DNA from: Streptomonospora salina
Lineage (GTDB): Bacteria; Actinomycetota; Actinomycetes; Streptosporangiales; Streptosporangiaceae
Direction: 5' to 3'
DNA: 64,000 nucleotides
Assembly: GCF_014204715.1 (NCBI RefSeq)
Contig: NZ_JACHLY010000001.1
Coordinates: 1,581,001-1,645,000, forward strand
The translations under genes were made by a program, and so were the position numbers. The notes beneath the pieces were generated by a model. That model had not been told where the DNA came from. It ran no database searches and saw nothing but the letters and a program-made list of their open reading frames with translations. This document shows, in pieces, positions 1 through 10,325 of the stretch (position 1 is its first letter; every line of letters starts with the position of its first letter).

Positions 1-1
1 C

Positions 2-436
2 GTGGCCATCGTGGTCAACCTGCTGGCCACACCGTTCCAATTCGCGGCCGTGGGGGTGGGCGCGGCCGCCCCCGACGCGCAGTGGACCCCGACGGTGGCG
101 ACGGCGCTCGTGTACGTCGGACTGGTCCTGGCCGGGGCCCTGGGCACACCGTTCATCGTCGGCGTCACCACCCTGATCTACATCGACCTGCGGATGCGGC
201 GCGAAGGGCTCGACCTGAAGCTGCAGACCGCGGCGCAGTCGGACGAGCACATCGGCATCGACGTCTACGTCCCCGACGACACCGCGGCGGGCGCCCCCGC
301 TCCCGCCGGCCCGGGCTCCTACGGGACGGGTTCCTACGGGACGGGCGGCGCCGCGCAGGCCCACCCGCAGTACGGCCAGTACGGCTACGACGCGGGCGGC
401 TACGGCAGGGGCGGCGGCCCCGGAGCCCCTTCCTGA
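2..436 (+). CDS. C-terminal end of a membrane protein (5' end outside window)
   Basis: The reading frame is open to the left edge, so only the last ~144 residues are visible and the true start is probably outside the window. It has two hydrophobic segments (about residues 3-22 and 33-58), then an 'IYIDLRMRREGLDLKL' stretch and a Gly/Tyr/Pro-rich hydrophilic tail. The LRMRREGLD ending is typical of actinobacterial multi-pass membrane proteins annotated as glycerophosphodiester phosphodiesterase membrane-domain proteins that sit in front of DUF4129/MoxR operons; that family name is inference from a fragment. Its stop overlaps the next ATG by one base (TGATG), indicating co-transcription and translational coupling. 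Confidence 0.75.
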   Translation: MAIVVNLLATPFQFAAVGVGAAAPDAQWTPTVATALVYVGLVLAGALGTPFIVGVTTLIYIDLRMRREGLDLKLQTAAQSDEHIGIDVYVPDDTAAGAPAPAGPGSYGTGSYGTGGAAQAHPQYGQYGYDAGGYGRGGGPGAPS

Positions 437-1083
437 TGGGCGCCCTCCTGCTCCCGGCGGCCGTCGTCGAGCGCGGGGAAGGGCAGAGGCTGGCCCGCGA
501 GGAACTGGCCAAGCGCATCTACGGCGAGTCCGAGCCCGGCCTGCTGGAGCTCCTCTGGCAGCGCGCGGGGGAATGGCTCTCCGCGGTCGAGGTCCAGGCG
601 CCCGGCGGCTGGTGGACGCTGGGACCACTGCTGGCGGTACTGGCCGCTCTGCTGGTGGCGCTGCTCGTCTACCTGCGCCCCGCCCGCAGCGCCCGCCGCC
701 GCGCGTCCCCCATCGACACCGCGGCTCCGCTCACCGCCGCCGACCACCGTGCCGCCGCCGAACGCCACGCCGAGCAGGCGGACTACGGCGCGGCGATCCG
801 CGAGCGGTTGCGCGCCCTCACCCGCGAGTTGGAGGAGGGCGCCGTCATCACGCCGCGCCCCGGCCGCACCGCCACCGAACTGGCCGCCGAATCCGCACGG
901 GTGCTGCCGCAGCTGCGCGACCGCCTCGACGCCGCCGCCGCGACGTTCAACGACTCGGCCTACGGCCGGCGGCCCGGCACCGCCGACGGCTACCGGGTAC
1001 TGGCCGACTTGGACGAGCGGATCCGCCGGTCCCGCCCCGAGGCCGCCGCCGGCGCCGCGCCCGCACCGGGAGGCGTCCGGTGA
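436..1083 (+). CDS. DUF4129 domain membrane protein
   Basis: A 215-residue protein. One clear membrane segment lies at about residues 59-79, followed by a basic stop-transfer stretch and a cytosolic helical domain (about 95-200). That domain has the pattern of DUF4129: 'Y-G-A-A-I-R-E-R-L-R-A-L-T-R-E-L', then 'R-P-G-R-T-A-T-E-L-A' and a late 'F-N-D-S-A-Y-G-R-R'. The ATG start overlaps the upstream stop by one base, and its own TGA overlaps the GTG of the next gene. DUF4129 genes are a standard member of actinobacterial MoxR/DUF58 operons; the biochemical function is unknown. Family assignment is confident, role is not. Confidence 0.85.
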   Translation: MGALLLPAAVVERGEGQRLAREELAKRIYGESEPGLLELLWQRAGEWLSAVEVQAPGGWWTLGPLLAVLAALLVALLVYLRPARSARRRASPIDTAAPLTAADHRAAAERHAEQADYGAAIRERLRALTRELEEGAVITPRPGRTATELAAESARVLPQLRDRLDAAAATFNDSAYGRRPGTADGYRVLADLDERIRRSRPEAAAGAAPAPGGVR

Positions 1084-2261
1084 GCGCACCCCCCGCACCC
1101 GCGCCCGCGGCGACGCCCCCGTCCGCACCCGCATCGCCGGGAGCCGGCGACCTGTGGCGGCGCGTCCGCGGCCCCGTCGCCTTCATCGCCGTGCTCACCG
1201 TCGTGGCACTGCTGCTGTCCCTGGGTGCCCGCCAGCCTCGCGAAGGCCCGCTGGAACCGGAGGGGCCGAACCCGGACGGCAGCCGCGCACTCGTGCAGCT
1301 CCTGCAGGATCGCGGCACCGACGTCACCGTCGCCCGCACGGTCGCCGACGCGACGGAAGCGGCGGGCCCCGGGACCGTCACGGTGCTGGCCGGCGCGCAC
1401 CGGGTGCCGCGCGAACAGCTCGGACCGCTGGCCGACGCCCCCGGCGACCGCATCGTCGTGCGCCCCACCACGCCGGCGCTGAAGGCCCTGGCGCCCGGCG
1501 TAGCGGTGGCGGGGCGCACCGACGAGCGGACCCTGCGACCGGAGTGCGCGCTGGACGCCGCGCAGGCGGCCGGCGCTGCCGACACCGGCGGGGAGGTCTA
1601 CACCGCTGAGCAGGGCGCGGGGTGCTACCCCGCCGAGGAGGGCCACACGCTGGTACGCGTCGACGACGGCGGTACCACCACCACCGTGCTGGGCAGCGCC
1701 GCCCCGCTGACCAACGCCCGCCTCGGCGACGAAGGCAACGCCGCACTCGCGCTCTCGCTCGTCGGCGAGCGCGACGTGGTGTGGCTGCGTCCCGACCCCG
1801 TTCCCGCGGAGGGCCAGTCGAGCCTGGTGGAGCTGGTACCGCAGTCACTGCGGCTGAGCCTGATCCCGCTGTCCGCTGCGCTGCTGCTGCTCGCCCTGTG
1901 GCAGGGGCGGCGGCTGGGCCCGCTGGTCGCCGAACGGCTGCCCGTGGTGGTGCGCGCCTCGGAGACCGCCGAGGGCCGCGCGGGCCTGTACGCCGCTCGG
2001 CGGGCCCGCGACCGGGCCGCGGCCGCGCTCCGCGCCGGGACCCTGCGCCGGATCGGTCCCGGGCTGGGTCTGGGCCCCGACGCCTCCTCCGCTGCGGTGG
2101 TCGAGGCGGTCGCGGCGCGCACCGGCGAGGACCCCGCGCGCGTGGGCGCGCTGCTCTACGGTGCCGCCGGTTCCGCTTCCGCCGACCCGCACACAGCCGA
2201 CGACCGAGGGCTGGTGCGGCTGGCCGACGAACTGGACCGGCTGGAGGAACGCCTGCGGTGA
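1080..2261 (+). CDS. DUF4350 domain membrane protein
   Basis: A 393-residue protein. The GTG start at 1080 overlaps the preceding stop (GTGA). A transmembrane helix lies at about residues 33-48, then a Rossmann-like extracytoplasmic domain of the DUF4350 type (about 55-240, starting 'EPEGPNPDGSRALVQLLQDRG'), then a second helix at about 258-275 and a basic cytosolic tail. DUF4350 resembles class I glutamine amidotransferase-like/GldG-type domains and is found between DUF4129 and moxR in actinobacteria. No catalytic residues can be assigned. It is part of a tightly packed operon with the MoxR ATPase and DUF58 protein downstream. Confidence 0.85.
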   Translation: MSAPPAPAPAATPPSAPASPGAGDLWRRVRGPVAFIAVLTVVALLLSLGARQPREGPLEPEGPNPDGSRALVQLLQDRGTDVTVARTVADATEAAGPGTVTVLAGAHRVPREQLGPLADAPGDRIVVRPTTPALKALAPGVAVAGRTDERTLRPECALDAAQAAGAADTGGEVYTAEQGAGCYPAEEGHTLVRVDDGGTTTTVLGSAAPLTNARLGDEGNAALALSLVGERDVVWLRPDPVPAEGQSSLVELVPQSLRLSLIPLSAALLLLALWQGRRLGPLVAERLPVVVRASETAEGRAGLYAARRARDRAAAALRAGTLRRIGPGLGLGPDASSAAVVEAVAARTGEDPARVGALLYGAAGSASADPHTADDRGLVRLADELDRLEERLR

Positions 2262-2352
2262 CCCCTACCCGTTCCCGTGCCCGCACCCGCGCGTACGCCG
2301 CGCCCCCGACGACGCCCCTGTTGCCGACTCCGCTGACCGAGGGAGACCACAA

Positions 2353-3342
2353 GTGACCGCCTTCCCCGCCGACAGGCCCGCGCCCGAGCAGGCCGAGCAG
2401 GCCCGAGCCGCGCTGACCGCGCTGCGCCACGAGGTCGCCAAGGCCGTCGTGGGCCAGGAGGAGACCGTGACCGGAATGGTCGTCTCCCTGCTGTGCCGCG
2501 GCCACGTGCTGATGGAAGGCGTCCCCGGCGTCGCCAAGACGCTGCTGGTACGCGCGGTCTCCACCGCGCTGTCGCTGGACCACAAGCGCATCCAGTTCAC
2601 ACCGGACCTCATGCCCGGCGACGTCACCGGGTCGATGGTCTACGACTCGCGCACCGCCAACTTCGAATTCCACGAAGGCCCGGTCTTCACCAACCTGTTC
2701 CTGGCCGACGAGATCAACCGGACCCCGCCCAAGACCCAGGCGGCGCTGCTGGAGGCCATGGAGGAGCGCCAGGTGACCGTGGCGGGCGAACCCTCCCCCC
2801 TGCCCGACCCCTTCGTGGTGGCCGCCACCCAGAACCCGGTGGAGTACGAGGGCACCTACCCGCTGCCCGAAGCACAACTGGACCGGTTCCTGCTCAAACT
2901 GGTGGTCACGCTGCCCGACCGCGGCCACGAGGTCGACATGCTGGGGCGCCACGCCCACGGCTTCGACCCCGGCGACCTCGACGCGGCCGGTCTGCGGCCG
3001 GTGGCCGGCGCCGAGGATCTGCGCGCCGCCCGGGCCGCCGTGGCCGCCACCTCCGTCACCCCCGACGTGCTCGCCTACATCGTCGACATCTGCCGCGCCA
3101 CCCGGAGCTCGCCGTCGCTGCAGCTGGGCGCCTCGCCCCGCGGCGCCACGGCGCTGCTGCGCACCAGCCGCGCCTGGGCGTGGCTGTCCGGGCGCGACTA
3201 CGTCACTCCCGACGACGTCAAGGCGCTGGCCAAGGCGACGCTGCGGCACCGGGTCTCGCTGCGCCCCGAGGCGGAGCTGGAGGGGGCCACGAGCGCGGGC
3301 GTGCTCGACGGCGTGCTGGCCTCCGTGCCGGTTCCCGGCTGA
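2353..3342 (+). CDS. MoxR-family AAA+ ATPase
   Basis: A 329-residue AAA+ chaperone-like ATPase. Walker A is GVPGVAKT (about residues 56-63), Walker B is LFLADEINR (about 115-123), sensor 1 is AATQNP, and the motif 'YEGTYPLPEAQLDRF' is diagnostic for MoxR. A C-terminal lid domain follows, with 'LGASPRGATALLRTSRAWAWL'. The GTG at 2353 was chosen because GGGAGA lies 6-12 bases upstream and homologues begin just before the 'VVGQEE' motif; longer in-frame options overlap DUF4350 and lack family similarity. MoxR ATPases usually act with DUF58/von Willebrand-type partners in maturing protein complexes, and the partner gene follows here. The specific client is unknown. Confidence 0.95.
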   Translation: MTAFPADRPAPEQAEQARAALTALRHEVAKAVVGQEETVTGMVVSLLCRGHVLMEGVPGVAKTLLVRAVSTALSLDHKRIQFTPDLMPGDVTGSMVYDSRTANFEFHEGPVFTNLFLADEINRTPPKTQAALLEAMEERQVTVAGEPSPLPDPFVVAATQNPVEYEGTYPLPEAQLDRFLLKLVVTLPDRGHEVDMLGRHAHGFDPGDLDAAGLRPVAGAEDLRAARAAVAATSVTPDVLAYIVDICRATRSSPSLQLGASPRGATALLRTSRAWAWLSGRDYVTPDDVKALAKATLRHRVSLRPEAELEGATSAGVLDGVLASVPVPG

Positions 3343-3400
3343 CGGGCGGGTCCACGGTGGTACGGCGGTCGCACGGCTCGAAGGCAGGGAGGTAGCCAGG

Positions 3401-4702
3401 ATGGCGATCACGGGGCGGGCGGTGCTGGCCGCCTTCGGCGCCACGCTCGTGGTGCTGGTCGCAGGGCCGGTCGGCAGCTGGCTGGTCACCGCGGTACTGG
3501 GGCTGCTGGCGGCGGCGGTCCTCGCCGACGTGGTATTGGCACCCAGCCCGCGTCGCCTGCGCTTCGAACGCTCCGGCGACACGTCGGTGCGGCTGGGCGA
3601 GACGGCCGAGGTCGCGCTGGTGGTGGCCAACCCCGCGCGCCGGGCCGTGCGGGGGGTGCTCCGCGACGCCTGGGCACCCAGCGCCGGTGCCGCCCCGCAG
3701 CGGCGGCCGGTGCGCGTGCCCGGGGGCGGCCGCGTGCGGGTGGCCACGACACTGGCTCCCACCCGCCGCGGCGACCAGTCCGCGGCCGGGGTCACGGTGC
3801 GCAGCGTCGGCCCGCTGGGGCTGGGCGCGCGGCAGTGCACGCACACCGTCGCCTGGACCGTGCGCGCGCTTCCGCCGTTCCACAGCCGCCGCCACCTGCC
3901 GGGCAAGCTCTCGCGGCTGCGCGAGCTCGACGGGCAGCACGCGGCGCTGGTGCGCGGGCAAGGCAGCGAATTCGACTCGCTGCGCGAGTACGTGCCCGGC
4001 GACGACGTCCGCTCGATCGACTGGCGCGCCACCGCCCGCCGCGAATCCGTCGTCGTGCGCACCTGGCGTCCCGAGCGCGACCGCCGGATCCTGATCGTGC
4101 TCGACACCAGCCGTACCTCGGCCGGCCGGGTCGGCGGCGTCCCCCGGCTCGACCACGCCATGGACGCCGCTCTGCTGCTGGCGGCGCTGGCGGGCAGGGG
4201 CGGCGACCGGGTGGACCTGCTCGCTTTCGACCGCCGGGTGCGCGCCCAGGTGCGCAGCCACGGCCGCGGGAGCCGGATCCCGCAGATCGTGGAGGCCATG
4301 GCGCCGCTGGAGGCCGAACTGGTCGAGTCCGACCCGGCGGGGCTGGTGTCCACGATCCTCGGCAGGCACAGCCGGACCCGCCAGCTTGTGGTGCTGCTGA
4401 CCGATCTGAACGCCGCCTCGCTGGAGGAGGGCCTGCTGCCGCGTCTGCCCGCGCTCACCTCCCGCCACCTGCTCATGGTGGCCGCTGTGGGCGACCCCCG
4501 GGTGACCGCGATGGCCGCTGAGCGGGGCAGCACGCGGTCGGTCTACGAGGCCGCGGCGGCCGAACGCACTCTGGAGGAGCGCAGCAGGATCACCGCCGAG
4601 CTGCGCCGCCGCGGAGTCGAGGTCGTCGACGCCGACCCCGACAACATCGCCCCGGCGCTGGCCGACGCCTATATCGGCCTCAAGGCCCGGGGGAGGCTGT
4701 AA
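3401..4702 (+). CDS. DUF58 domain protein (MoxR partner)
   Basis: A 433-residue protein. Two N-terminal membrane helices (about residues 8-27 and 30-48) precede an immunoglobulin-like region. The signature DUF58 motif 'EFDSLREYVPGDDVRSIDWRATAR' lies near residues 190-213, followed by a vWA-like domain with 'ILIVLDTSRTSAGR' (MIDAS-like DxSxT) and 'VVLLTDLNA'. A GGGAGG ribosome-binding site precedes the ATG at 3401. It forms the MoxR-DUF58-DUF4129-DUF4350 module with the upstream genes, probably a membrane-associated assembly or stress module. The gene ends convergently to the SpoIIM-like gene 51 bases away. Confidence 0.93.
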   Translation: MAITGRAVLAAFGATLVVLVAGPVGSWLVTAVLGLLAAAVLADVVLAPSPRRLRFERSGDTSVRLGETAEVALVVANPARRAVRGVLRDAWAPSAGAAPQRRPVRVPGGGRVRVATTLAPTRRGDQSAAGVTVRSVGPLGLGARQCTHTVAWTVRALPPFHSRRHLPGKLSRLRELDGQHAALVRGQGSEFDSLREYVPGDDVRSIDWRATARRESVVVRTWRPERDRRILIVLDTSRTSAGRVGGVPRLDHAMDAALLLAALAGRGGDRVDLLAFDRRVRAQVRSHGRGSRIPQIVEAMAPLEAELVESDPAGLVSTILGRHSRTRQLVVLLTDLNAASLEEGLLPRLPALTSRHLLMVAAVGDPRVTAMAAERGSTRSVYEAAAAERTLEERSRITAELRRRGVEVVDADPDNIAPALADAYIGLKARGRL

Positions 4703-4753
4703 GCCGCGGCCCCGCAGCCCGCCCTTCCCGGGATGCGCGGCCTCGGCGGCGCC

Positions 4754-5749
4754 CTATCCCGCCACCGGGGCGGACTGCGGGGCCGCGGCGATGTCTCCGC
4801 TGACTCCGCGGTTGTGGGCGGCGCGCCCGACGATGAAGACGTAGGCGAGGAAGAGCAGTTCGGCGGCCACGCCGATGCCGATCCGCAGCCAGGTGATGTG
4901 CACCCACCCGGTCACCAGGCCCTCGATCAGCCCGGAGACGAACAGCACCACCACCAGCCCGAGGGCGACGGCGATGGCCGGGCGCGCCTCGTCGCCGAGC
5001 GCCCGCAGGCGGGGGCGCGGGCCGGGCGCGATGAGGGTCCAGCCGAGTTTGAGCCCCACGCCCGCGGCGACGAACACGGCGGTCAGCTCCAGCAGGCCGT
5101 GCGGGATGATCAGGCCGAGGAAGACGTCGCCCTTGCCGTGGGCGAACATCATCCCCGCCCCTACGCCCAGGTTGGCGCCGTTGAGCGCCAGCACGTAGAC
5201 GGTGGGCAGGCACAGGAACACGCCGAAGATCATCGCCTGGGCCGCCGCCCACGCGTTGTTGGTCCACACCTGGGCGGCGAAGGACGCGCCGGGATGCTCC
5301 ACGTAGTAGTTGGCGAAGTCGTTCTCGACGTAGGCCCGGATCTCGTCGGGGGTACCGACGGCGGCCAGCGCGTGGGGGTCGGTGGCGATCCAGGCGCCGA
5401 TGGCGGCGGAGAACGCGACGGTCCCCAAGCTGGCGGCGATCCACCACCACCGCAGCCGGTACAGAACCGCGGGGAAGGTCCGGGTGAAGAACCCGGCGGC
5501 GTCGCGCCAGGAGGACTCGTGGGCGCCGGTGACCGCGGAGCGGGCCCGCGCCACGAGGCCGGAGAGGTAGCCGACCAGTGCGGGGTCCTGCCCCGAGGAG
5601 CGCACCGTCGACAGGTGGGTGGACACGCGCTGGTAGAGGTCGACGAGCTCGTCGACCTCGGTTCCGCTGAGGCGGCGGCGCCTGCGCACGAGGCTGTCGA
5701 GGCGGTCCCATGCGGGGCGGTGTGCGGCGGTGAAGACGTCCAGATCCAC
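4754..5749 (-). CDS. Stage II sporulation protein M-like (SpoIIM/DUF95) integral membrane protein
   Basis: A 331-residue membrane protein. A soluble helical N-terminus (about residues 1-100, beginning MDLDVFTAAHRPAWDRL) is followed by a multi-helix SpoIIM domain with 'LRWWWIAASLGTVAFSAAIGAWIA', a long loop containing 'YYVEHPGASFAAQVWTNNAWAAAQAMIFGVFL' and several further helices. This layout matches actinobacterial SpoIIM/DUF95 proteins, almost always encoded beside an RDD gene and the MoxR operon, as here. In Bacillus SpoIIM belongs to the engulfment machinery; that role cannot be transferred directly. It is transcribed divergently from the RDD gene. Confidence 0.88.
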   Translation of the reverse strand: MDLDVFTAAHRPAWDRLDSLVRRRRRLSGTEVDELVDLYQRVSTHLSTVRSSGQDPALVGYLSGLVARARSAVTGAHESSWRDAAGFFTRTFPAVLYRLRWWWIAASLGTVAFSAAIGAWIATDPHALAAVGTPDEIRAYVENDFANYYVEHPGASFAAQVWTNNAWAAAQAMIFGVFLCLPTVYVLALNGANLGVGAGMMFAHGKGDVFLGLIIPHGLLELTAVFVAAGVGLKLGWTLIAPGPRPRLRALGDEARPAIAVALGLVVVLFVSGLIEGLVTGWVHITWLRIGIGVAAELLFLAYVFIVGRAAHNRGVSGDIAAAPQSAPVAG

Positions 5750-5908
5750 GCGGGCGACTCTACCGGCCCGCCCGCGCGGCGCCGAGGGGCCTCGGGCCCG
5801 GCGGATCGAGGGCGGGTCGGAGCGGGCGCACTCTCCTGACAGACTGGGGGCGGATCAGCGGACGGGAACGCGGCGGGCGCCGCGGCGGCACGACGGAGGG
5901 GCGAAACG

Positions 5909-6826
5909 GTGGCTTACCCGGGTGGTGGACATCCCCAGGACCAGTCGTCCGTGGTCACCGGCGACGCCGTCGTGCTCGACCTGCGCCCGGCCGGATTCGC
6001 CACCCGCATGGCGGCGCTGCTGATCGACCTCGTCGTCCAGGTCGCGGGCCTGACCGCCGCCATGACGCTGACCGGGCTCGTCGCCAGCGGGCTGGACGCC
6101 GCCGCCACCGCGGCCGTGAGCCTGCTGCTGTCCGTGCTCGCCCTGGTGGGATACCCCACCGCACTGGAGTCGCTCACCCGGGGGCGCTCCCTGGGCAAGA
6201 TGGCGCTGGGGCTGCGGGTCGTGGGGTCGGACGGGTCGCCCGAGCGGTTCCGCCAGGCACTGGGGCGCGCCCTGGCGGCGGTCGTGGAGATCTGGCTGAC
6301 GACGGGGATCGTCGCGCTACTCACCTCGCTGATCGATCGCGACGGCCGCAGAGTGGGCGACTTCGTGGCCGGCACGCTGGTGGTGCAGGAGCGGGCGGCC
6401 CGGCGCGCCGAGGAGACGTTCCCGATGCCGCCGCACCTGGCCGAGTGGGCGCTCGGCGCCGAGTTGTCGCAGCTCTCGTCGGAGACCGCGGGCATGGCGC
6501 GCCAGTACCTGCTGCGGTACGGCGAACTGTCCGAGGACTCGCGCTACCGGATGGGCACGCGCATCGCCGACGTGGTGGCGGCGTCGATCGGCCCGCCTCC
6601 ACCGCCCGGCACCACGCCCCCGGAGTACCTCGCGGCGGTGCTCGCCGAGCGCCGCCGGCGCGAGGAGGCGCGGCTGGCCCAGCAGCGCGCGCACGCCCAG
6701 GGCGGCTACCCCGGTTCCGGAGGCGGCCCGCCGGCCGCCCCGCAGCAGCCGTGGAGCGCCCCCGGCGGGAGCGGTCCCCCGCCGCCGGGCCCCGGGCCGT
6801 TCGGCGGCACGGGCCACCACGGTTAG
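5909..6826 (+). CDS. RDD family membrane protein
   Basis: A 305-residue protein. The RDD domain at about residues 28-165 contains 'GFATRMAALLIDLVVQ' (R and D of the RDD signature), three hydrophobic helices, 'LTRGRSLGKMALGLRVV' and 'DRDGRRVGDFVAGTLVV'. A long cytosolic C-terminus ends in a Pro/Gly-rich tail. The GTG at 5909 follows a GAGGGG ribosome-binding site. RDD proteins are proposed transporters or membrane accessory proteins, and some have Na+/H+ antiport activity. The divergent SpoIIM-like neighbour is the usual partner in actinobacteria. Substrate unknown. Confidence 0.9.
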   Translation: MAYPGGGHPQDQSSVVTGDAVVLDLRPAGFATRMAALLIDLVVQVAGLTAAMTLTGLVASGLDAAATAAVSLLLSVLALVGYPTALESLTRGRSLGKMALGLRVVGSDGSPERFRQALGRALAAVVEIWLTTGIVALLTSLIDRDGRRVGDFVAGTLVVQERAARRAEETFPMPPHLAEWALGAELSQLSSETAGMARQYLLRYGELSEDSRYRMGTRIADVVAASIGPPPPPGTTPPEYLAAVLAERRRREEARLAQQRAHAQGGYPGSGGGPPAAPQQPWSAPGGSGPPPPGPGPFGGTGHHG

Positions 6827-6861
6827 CGCGCCGCCGCGAGCGCGCCCGCTCCTCCGGCGGT

Positions 6862-8124
6862 CTACTCCTGCCAGGAGTTGAGGTAGTCCTCCTGCTCGGG
6901 GGTGAGGCGGTCCACGCCCACGCCCAGGGCTTCCAGTTCGAGGCGGGCCACGTCGGTGTCGACGCCGTCGGGAACCTCCAGCACGCCCGGCGCGAGCTCG
7001 GCCGCGGTGCGCGCCAGCCAGGCCACGGTCAGTGCCTGCACGGAGAAGGACATGTCCATCACCGCCGCCGGGTGGCCCTCGGCCGCCCCCAGGTTGACCA
7101 GGCGGCCCTCGGCCAGCAGCACGATCCGGCGGCCGTCGGCCAGCACGTATTCGTCGGCCTGCGGGCGGACTTCGCGCCGGATGTCCACGGACATGGCTTC
7201 CAGTGCGGGCAGGTCGATCTCGACGTCGAAGTGGCCGGAGTTGGCCAGCACCGCTCCGTCCTTGAGCGAGGCCAGGTGTTCGGGGCGGATCACGTCGCGG
7301 TTGCCGGTGACGGTCACGAGCACGTCGCCGACGGGTGCGGCTTCGTCCATCGGCAGCACGGTGTAGCCCTGCATCACCGCGTCCAGGGCCTTGACCGGGT
7401 CCACCTCGGTGACGACGACGCGGGCTCCCAGGCCGCGGGCGCGCTCGGCCAGGCCCCGCCCGCAGTAGCCGAATCCGGCCACGACGACGGTGCGCCCGGC
7501 GATCATCGCGTTGGTGGCGCGCATGATGCCGTCGAGGGTGGACTGGCCGGTGCCGTAGCGGTTGTCGAACATCCGTTTGGTGGCGGTGTCGTTGACCGCG
7601 ACCATCGGGAGTCTCAGCACGCCCTCGGCGCTCATCCGCCGCAGCCGGATGACGCCGGTGGTGGTCTGCTCGCAGCCGCCGACCACTTCGTCCAGCAGGT
7701 GCGGGCGCTCCATGTGGGCGAGGTTGACCAGGTCGCACCCGTCGTCGAGGAGCAGATGGGGGCGCCGCTCAAGCACGGTGGCCAGGTTGCGGTCGTAGGA
7801 GTCGGGGTCGATTCCGGCCCGGGCGTAGACCGCGATGCCGTACTCGGCGACCAGGGCCGCGGCGGTGTCGTCCTGGGTGGAGAGCGGGTTGGAGGCCGCG
7901 AGCGCGATCTCGGCGCCGCCGGCGCCCAGGGCGCGCAGCAGATTGGCGGTTTCGGCCGTGACGTGCATGCACGCGGCCACACGCATGCCTTCGAGGGGCC
8001 GTTCCGCGGCGAAGCGGTCGTGCAGTTTTCCCAGCGCCGGCATCGCGCGCTCGGCCCATTCGACGCGGCGGACCCCGGCCTGAGCCAGGCCGAGGTCCGC
8101 GACGTCACTATCGGGGAGTGCCAT
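6862..8124 (-). CDS. Second adenosylhomocysteinase-like enzyme, archaeal/Thermotoga-type (short form)
   Basis: A 420-residue S-adenosylhomocysteine hydrolase-family protein, clearly different from the 478-residue enzyme encoded just upstream. Conserved catalytic positions are visible: HVTAET, LLLDDGCD, EQTTTG, and 'VNDTATKRMFDNRYGTGQS' with the Lys and Asp. NAD-binding is VAGFGYCGRG. It lacks the ~40-residue insertion of bacterial class enzymes and the terminal K-P-x-H-Y-R-Y that closes the NAD site of the partner subunit, ending instead in YLNSWQE. NRYGTGQS and these absences are features of archaeal and Thermotoga enzymes, one of which (M. jannaschii) prefers S-inosylhomocysteine. Start ATG 8124 gives only a 40-base gap after ahcY, so co-transcription is likely. 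Substrate preference is inference. Confidence 0.88.
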   Translation of the reverse strand: MALPDSDVADLGLAQAGVRRVEWAERAMPALGKLHDRFAAERPLEGMRVAACMHVTAETANLLRALGAGGAEIALAASNPLSTQDDTAAALVAEYGIAVYARAGIDPDSYDRNLATVLERRPHLLLDDGCDLVNLAHMERPHLLDEVVGGCEQTTTGVIRLRRMSAEGVLRLPMVAVNDTATKRMFDNRYGTGQSTLDGIMRATNAMIAGRTVVVAGFGYCGRGLAERARGLGARVVVTEVDPVKALDAVMQGYTVLPMDEAAPVGDVLVTVTGNRDVIRPEHLASLKDGAVLANSGHFDVEIDLPALEAMSVDIRREVRPQADEYVLADGRRIVLLAEGRLVNLGAAEGHPAAVMDMSFSVQALTVAWLARTAAELAPGVLEVPDGVDTDVARLELEALGVGVDRLTPEQEDYLNSWQE

Positions 8125-8164
8125 CCGGGGAGTTTCCCAGATCCCGTGTGTCCCGGTACCGCTT

Positions 8165-9601
<1,437 letters not shown>

Positions 9602-9677
9602 ACGTCTTAACTCCTCCTGGGTTGATGCGCACCGAGTCTAGGACGGGGCACCGCCCCGAGGCACGACCGTTCAAGGT

Positions 9678-9701
9678 AATCTGACATTGCAGTGTCAGAT
9701 T
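9678..9701. promoter_or_regulatory. Perfect 9-bp inverted repeat, candidate MerR operator
   Basis: AATCTGACA (9678-9686) and TGTCAGATT (9693-9701) form perfect arms around a 6-base spacer with TGCA inside. The site lies between the divergent ahcY (start 9601) and the MerR-family gene (start 9743). MerR proteins bind such dyads in promoters. Regulation of merR itself, ahcY, or both is inference. Confidence 0.6.
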
Positions 9702-9742
9702 CAGCGAGGATCGAACGAACGGAAAGGCGGAGGCGACTCCCC

Positions 9743-10300
9743 ATGGCGGACCCCCGCAATCGCGCCCCAGCCTCCGGTTCCGCGCTTCACGACCCGGCCG
9801 GAGGCGACCGATCCGAGCGGCGTGGTGACTCCGCTCACGTTCCGGCCTCCGCCGGGCACCGGACGCCCCGCAGGCACCCTTCGGACGCCCCCGCCACCCT
9901 GTCGATCTCGGCGGCCGCGGAGCGCCTGGGCACCACCCCGCGGATGCTGCGCTACCGCGAAGCGCTGGGTCTGATGCCGCCGACCAAGGAGCAACCCACC
10001 GGCCGCGGGCACCGCCACCGCCGCTTCAGCGAGGACGATCTCGACGCGGTCGCGGCCGGCCTGGAACTGGAACGCGCCTACGGCATCCCGCCCACAGCCC
10101 TCGCCTTCGCCCTGCGCGTCCTCGCCGAACCCGCGATCCTCGGCCGGATCCGGGCCTTCGGCGAGCGCGTGGGCCGCCTGGCCCCGGCCCCGGCGCGCGC
10201 CATGGACTTCGAGAAGCAGAAGGCCCTGCGCCTCCTGCAACGCAGGGAGCAGCCCCGGCAGGGGCCGGCCGGACCGGTCCCCCCTGCCGCACGGCGGTGA
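9743..10300 (+). CDS. MerR-family transcriptional regulator
   Basis: A 185-residue protein. A disordered N-terminus (~50 residues) precedes a MerR winged-helix domain: 'LSISAAAERLGTTPRMLRYREALGLMPP', then 'GRGHRHRRFSEDDLDAVAAGLELE'. A helical C-terminus follows (about 120-180) with no cysteine-rich metal site. ATG 9743 was preferred over GTG 9692 because AGGCGGAGG lies at good distance before it, and the upstream GTG falls inside the inverted repeat. It is divergent from the ahcY pair and ends 25 bases from the convergent acyltransferase gene. The ligand is unknown; a methyl-cycle signal such as homocysteine, SAH or adenosine is only a guess from position. Confidence 0.85.
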   Translation: MADPRNRAPASGSALHDPAGGDRSERRGDSAHVPASAGHRTPRRHPSDAPATLSISAAAERLGTTPRMLRYREALGLMPPTKEQPTGRGHRHRRFSEDDLDAVAAGLELERAYGIPPTALAFALRVLAEPAILGRIRAFGERVGRLAPAPARAMDFEKQKALRLLQRREQPRQGPAGPVPPAARR

Positions 10301-10325
10301 GCCGCCCGGCCGCCGCCCGCCGGCG

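Noticed and set aside
1378-4533. Minus-strand open frame over 1000 codons across the MoxR/DUF58 genes
   Set aside because: Arg/Ser/Ala-rich shadow of three well-supported plus-strand genes.
9602-9680. SAH riboswitch in the ahcY leader
   Set aside because: The leader is too short and shows none of the conserved SAH aptamer blocks; only a small GC hairpin is present.
9692-9742. Upstream GTG start for the MerR gene
   Set aside because: It falls inside the inverted repeat and lacks a ribosome-binding site; ATG 9743 has a strong one.
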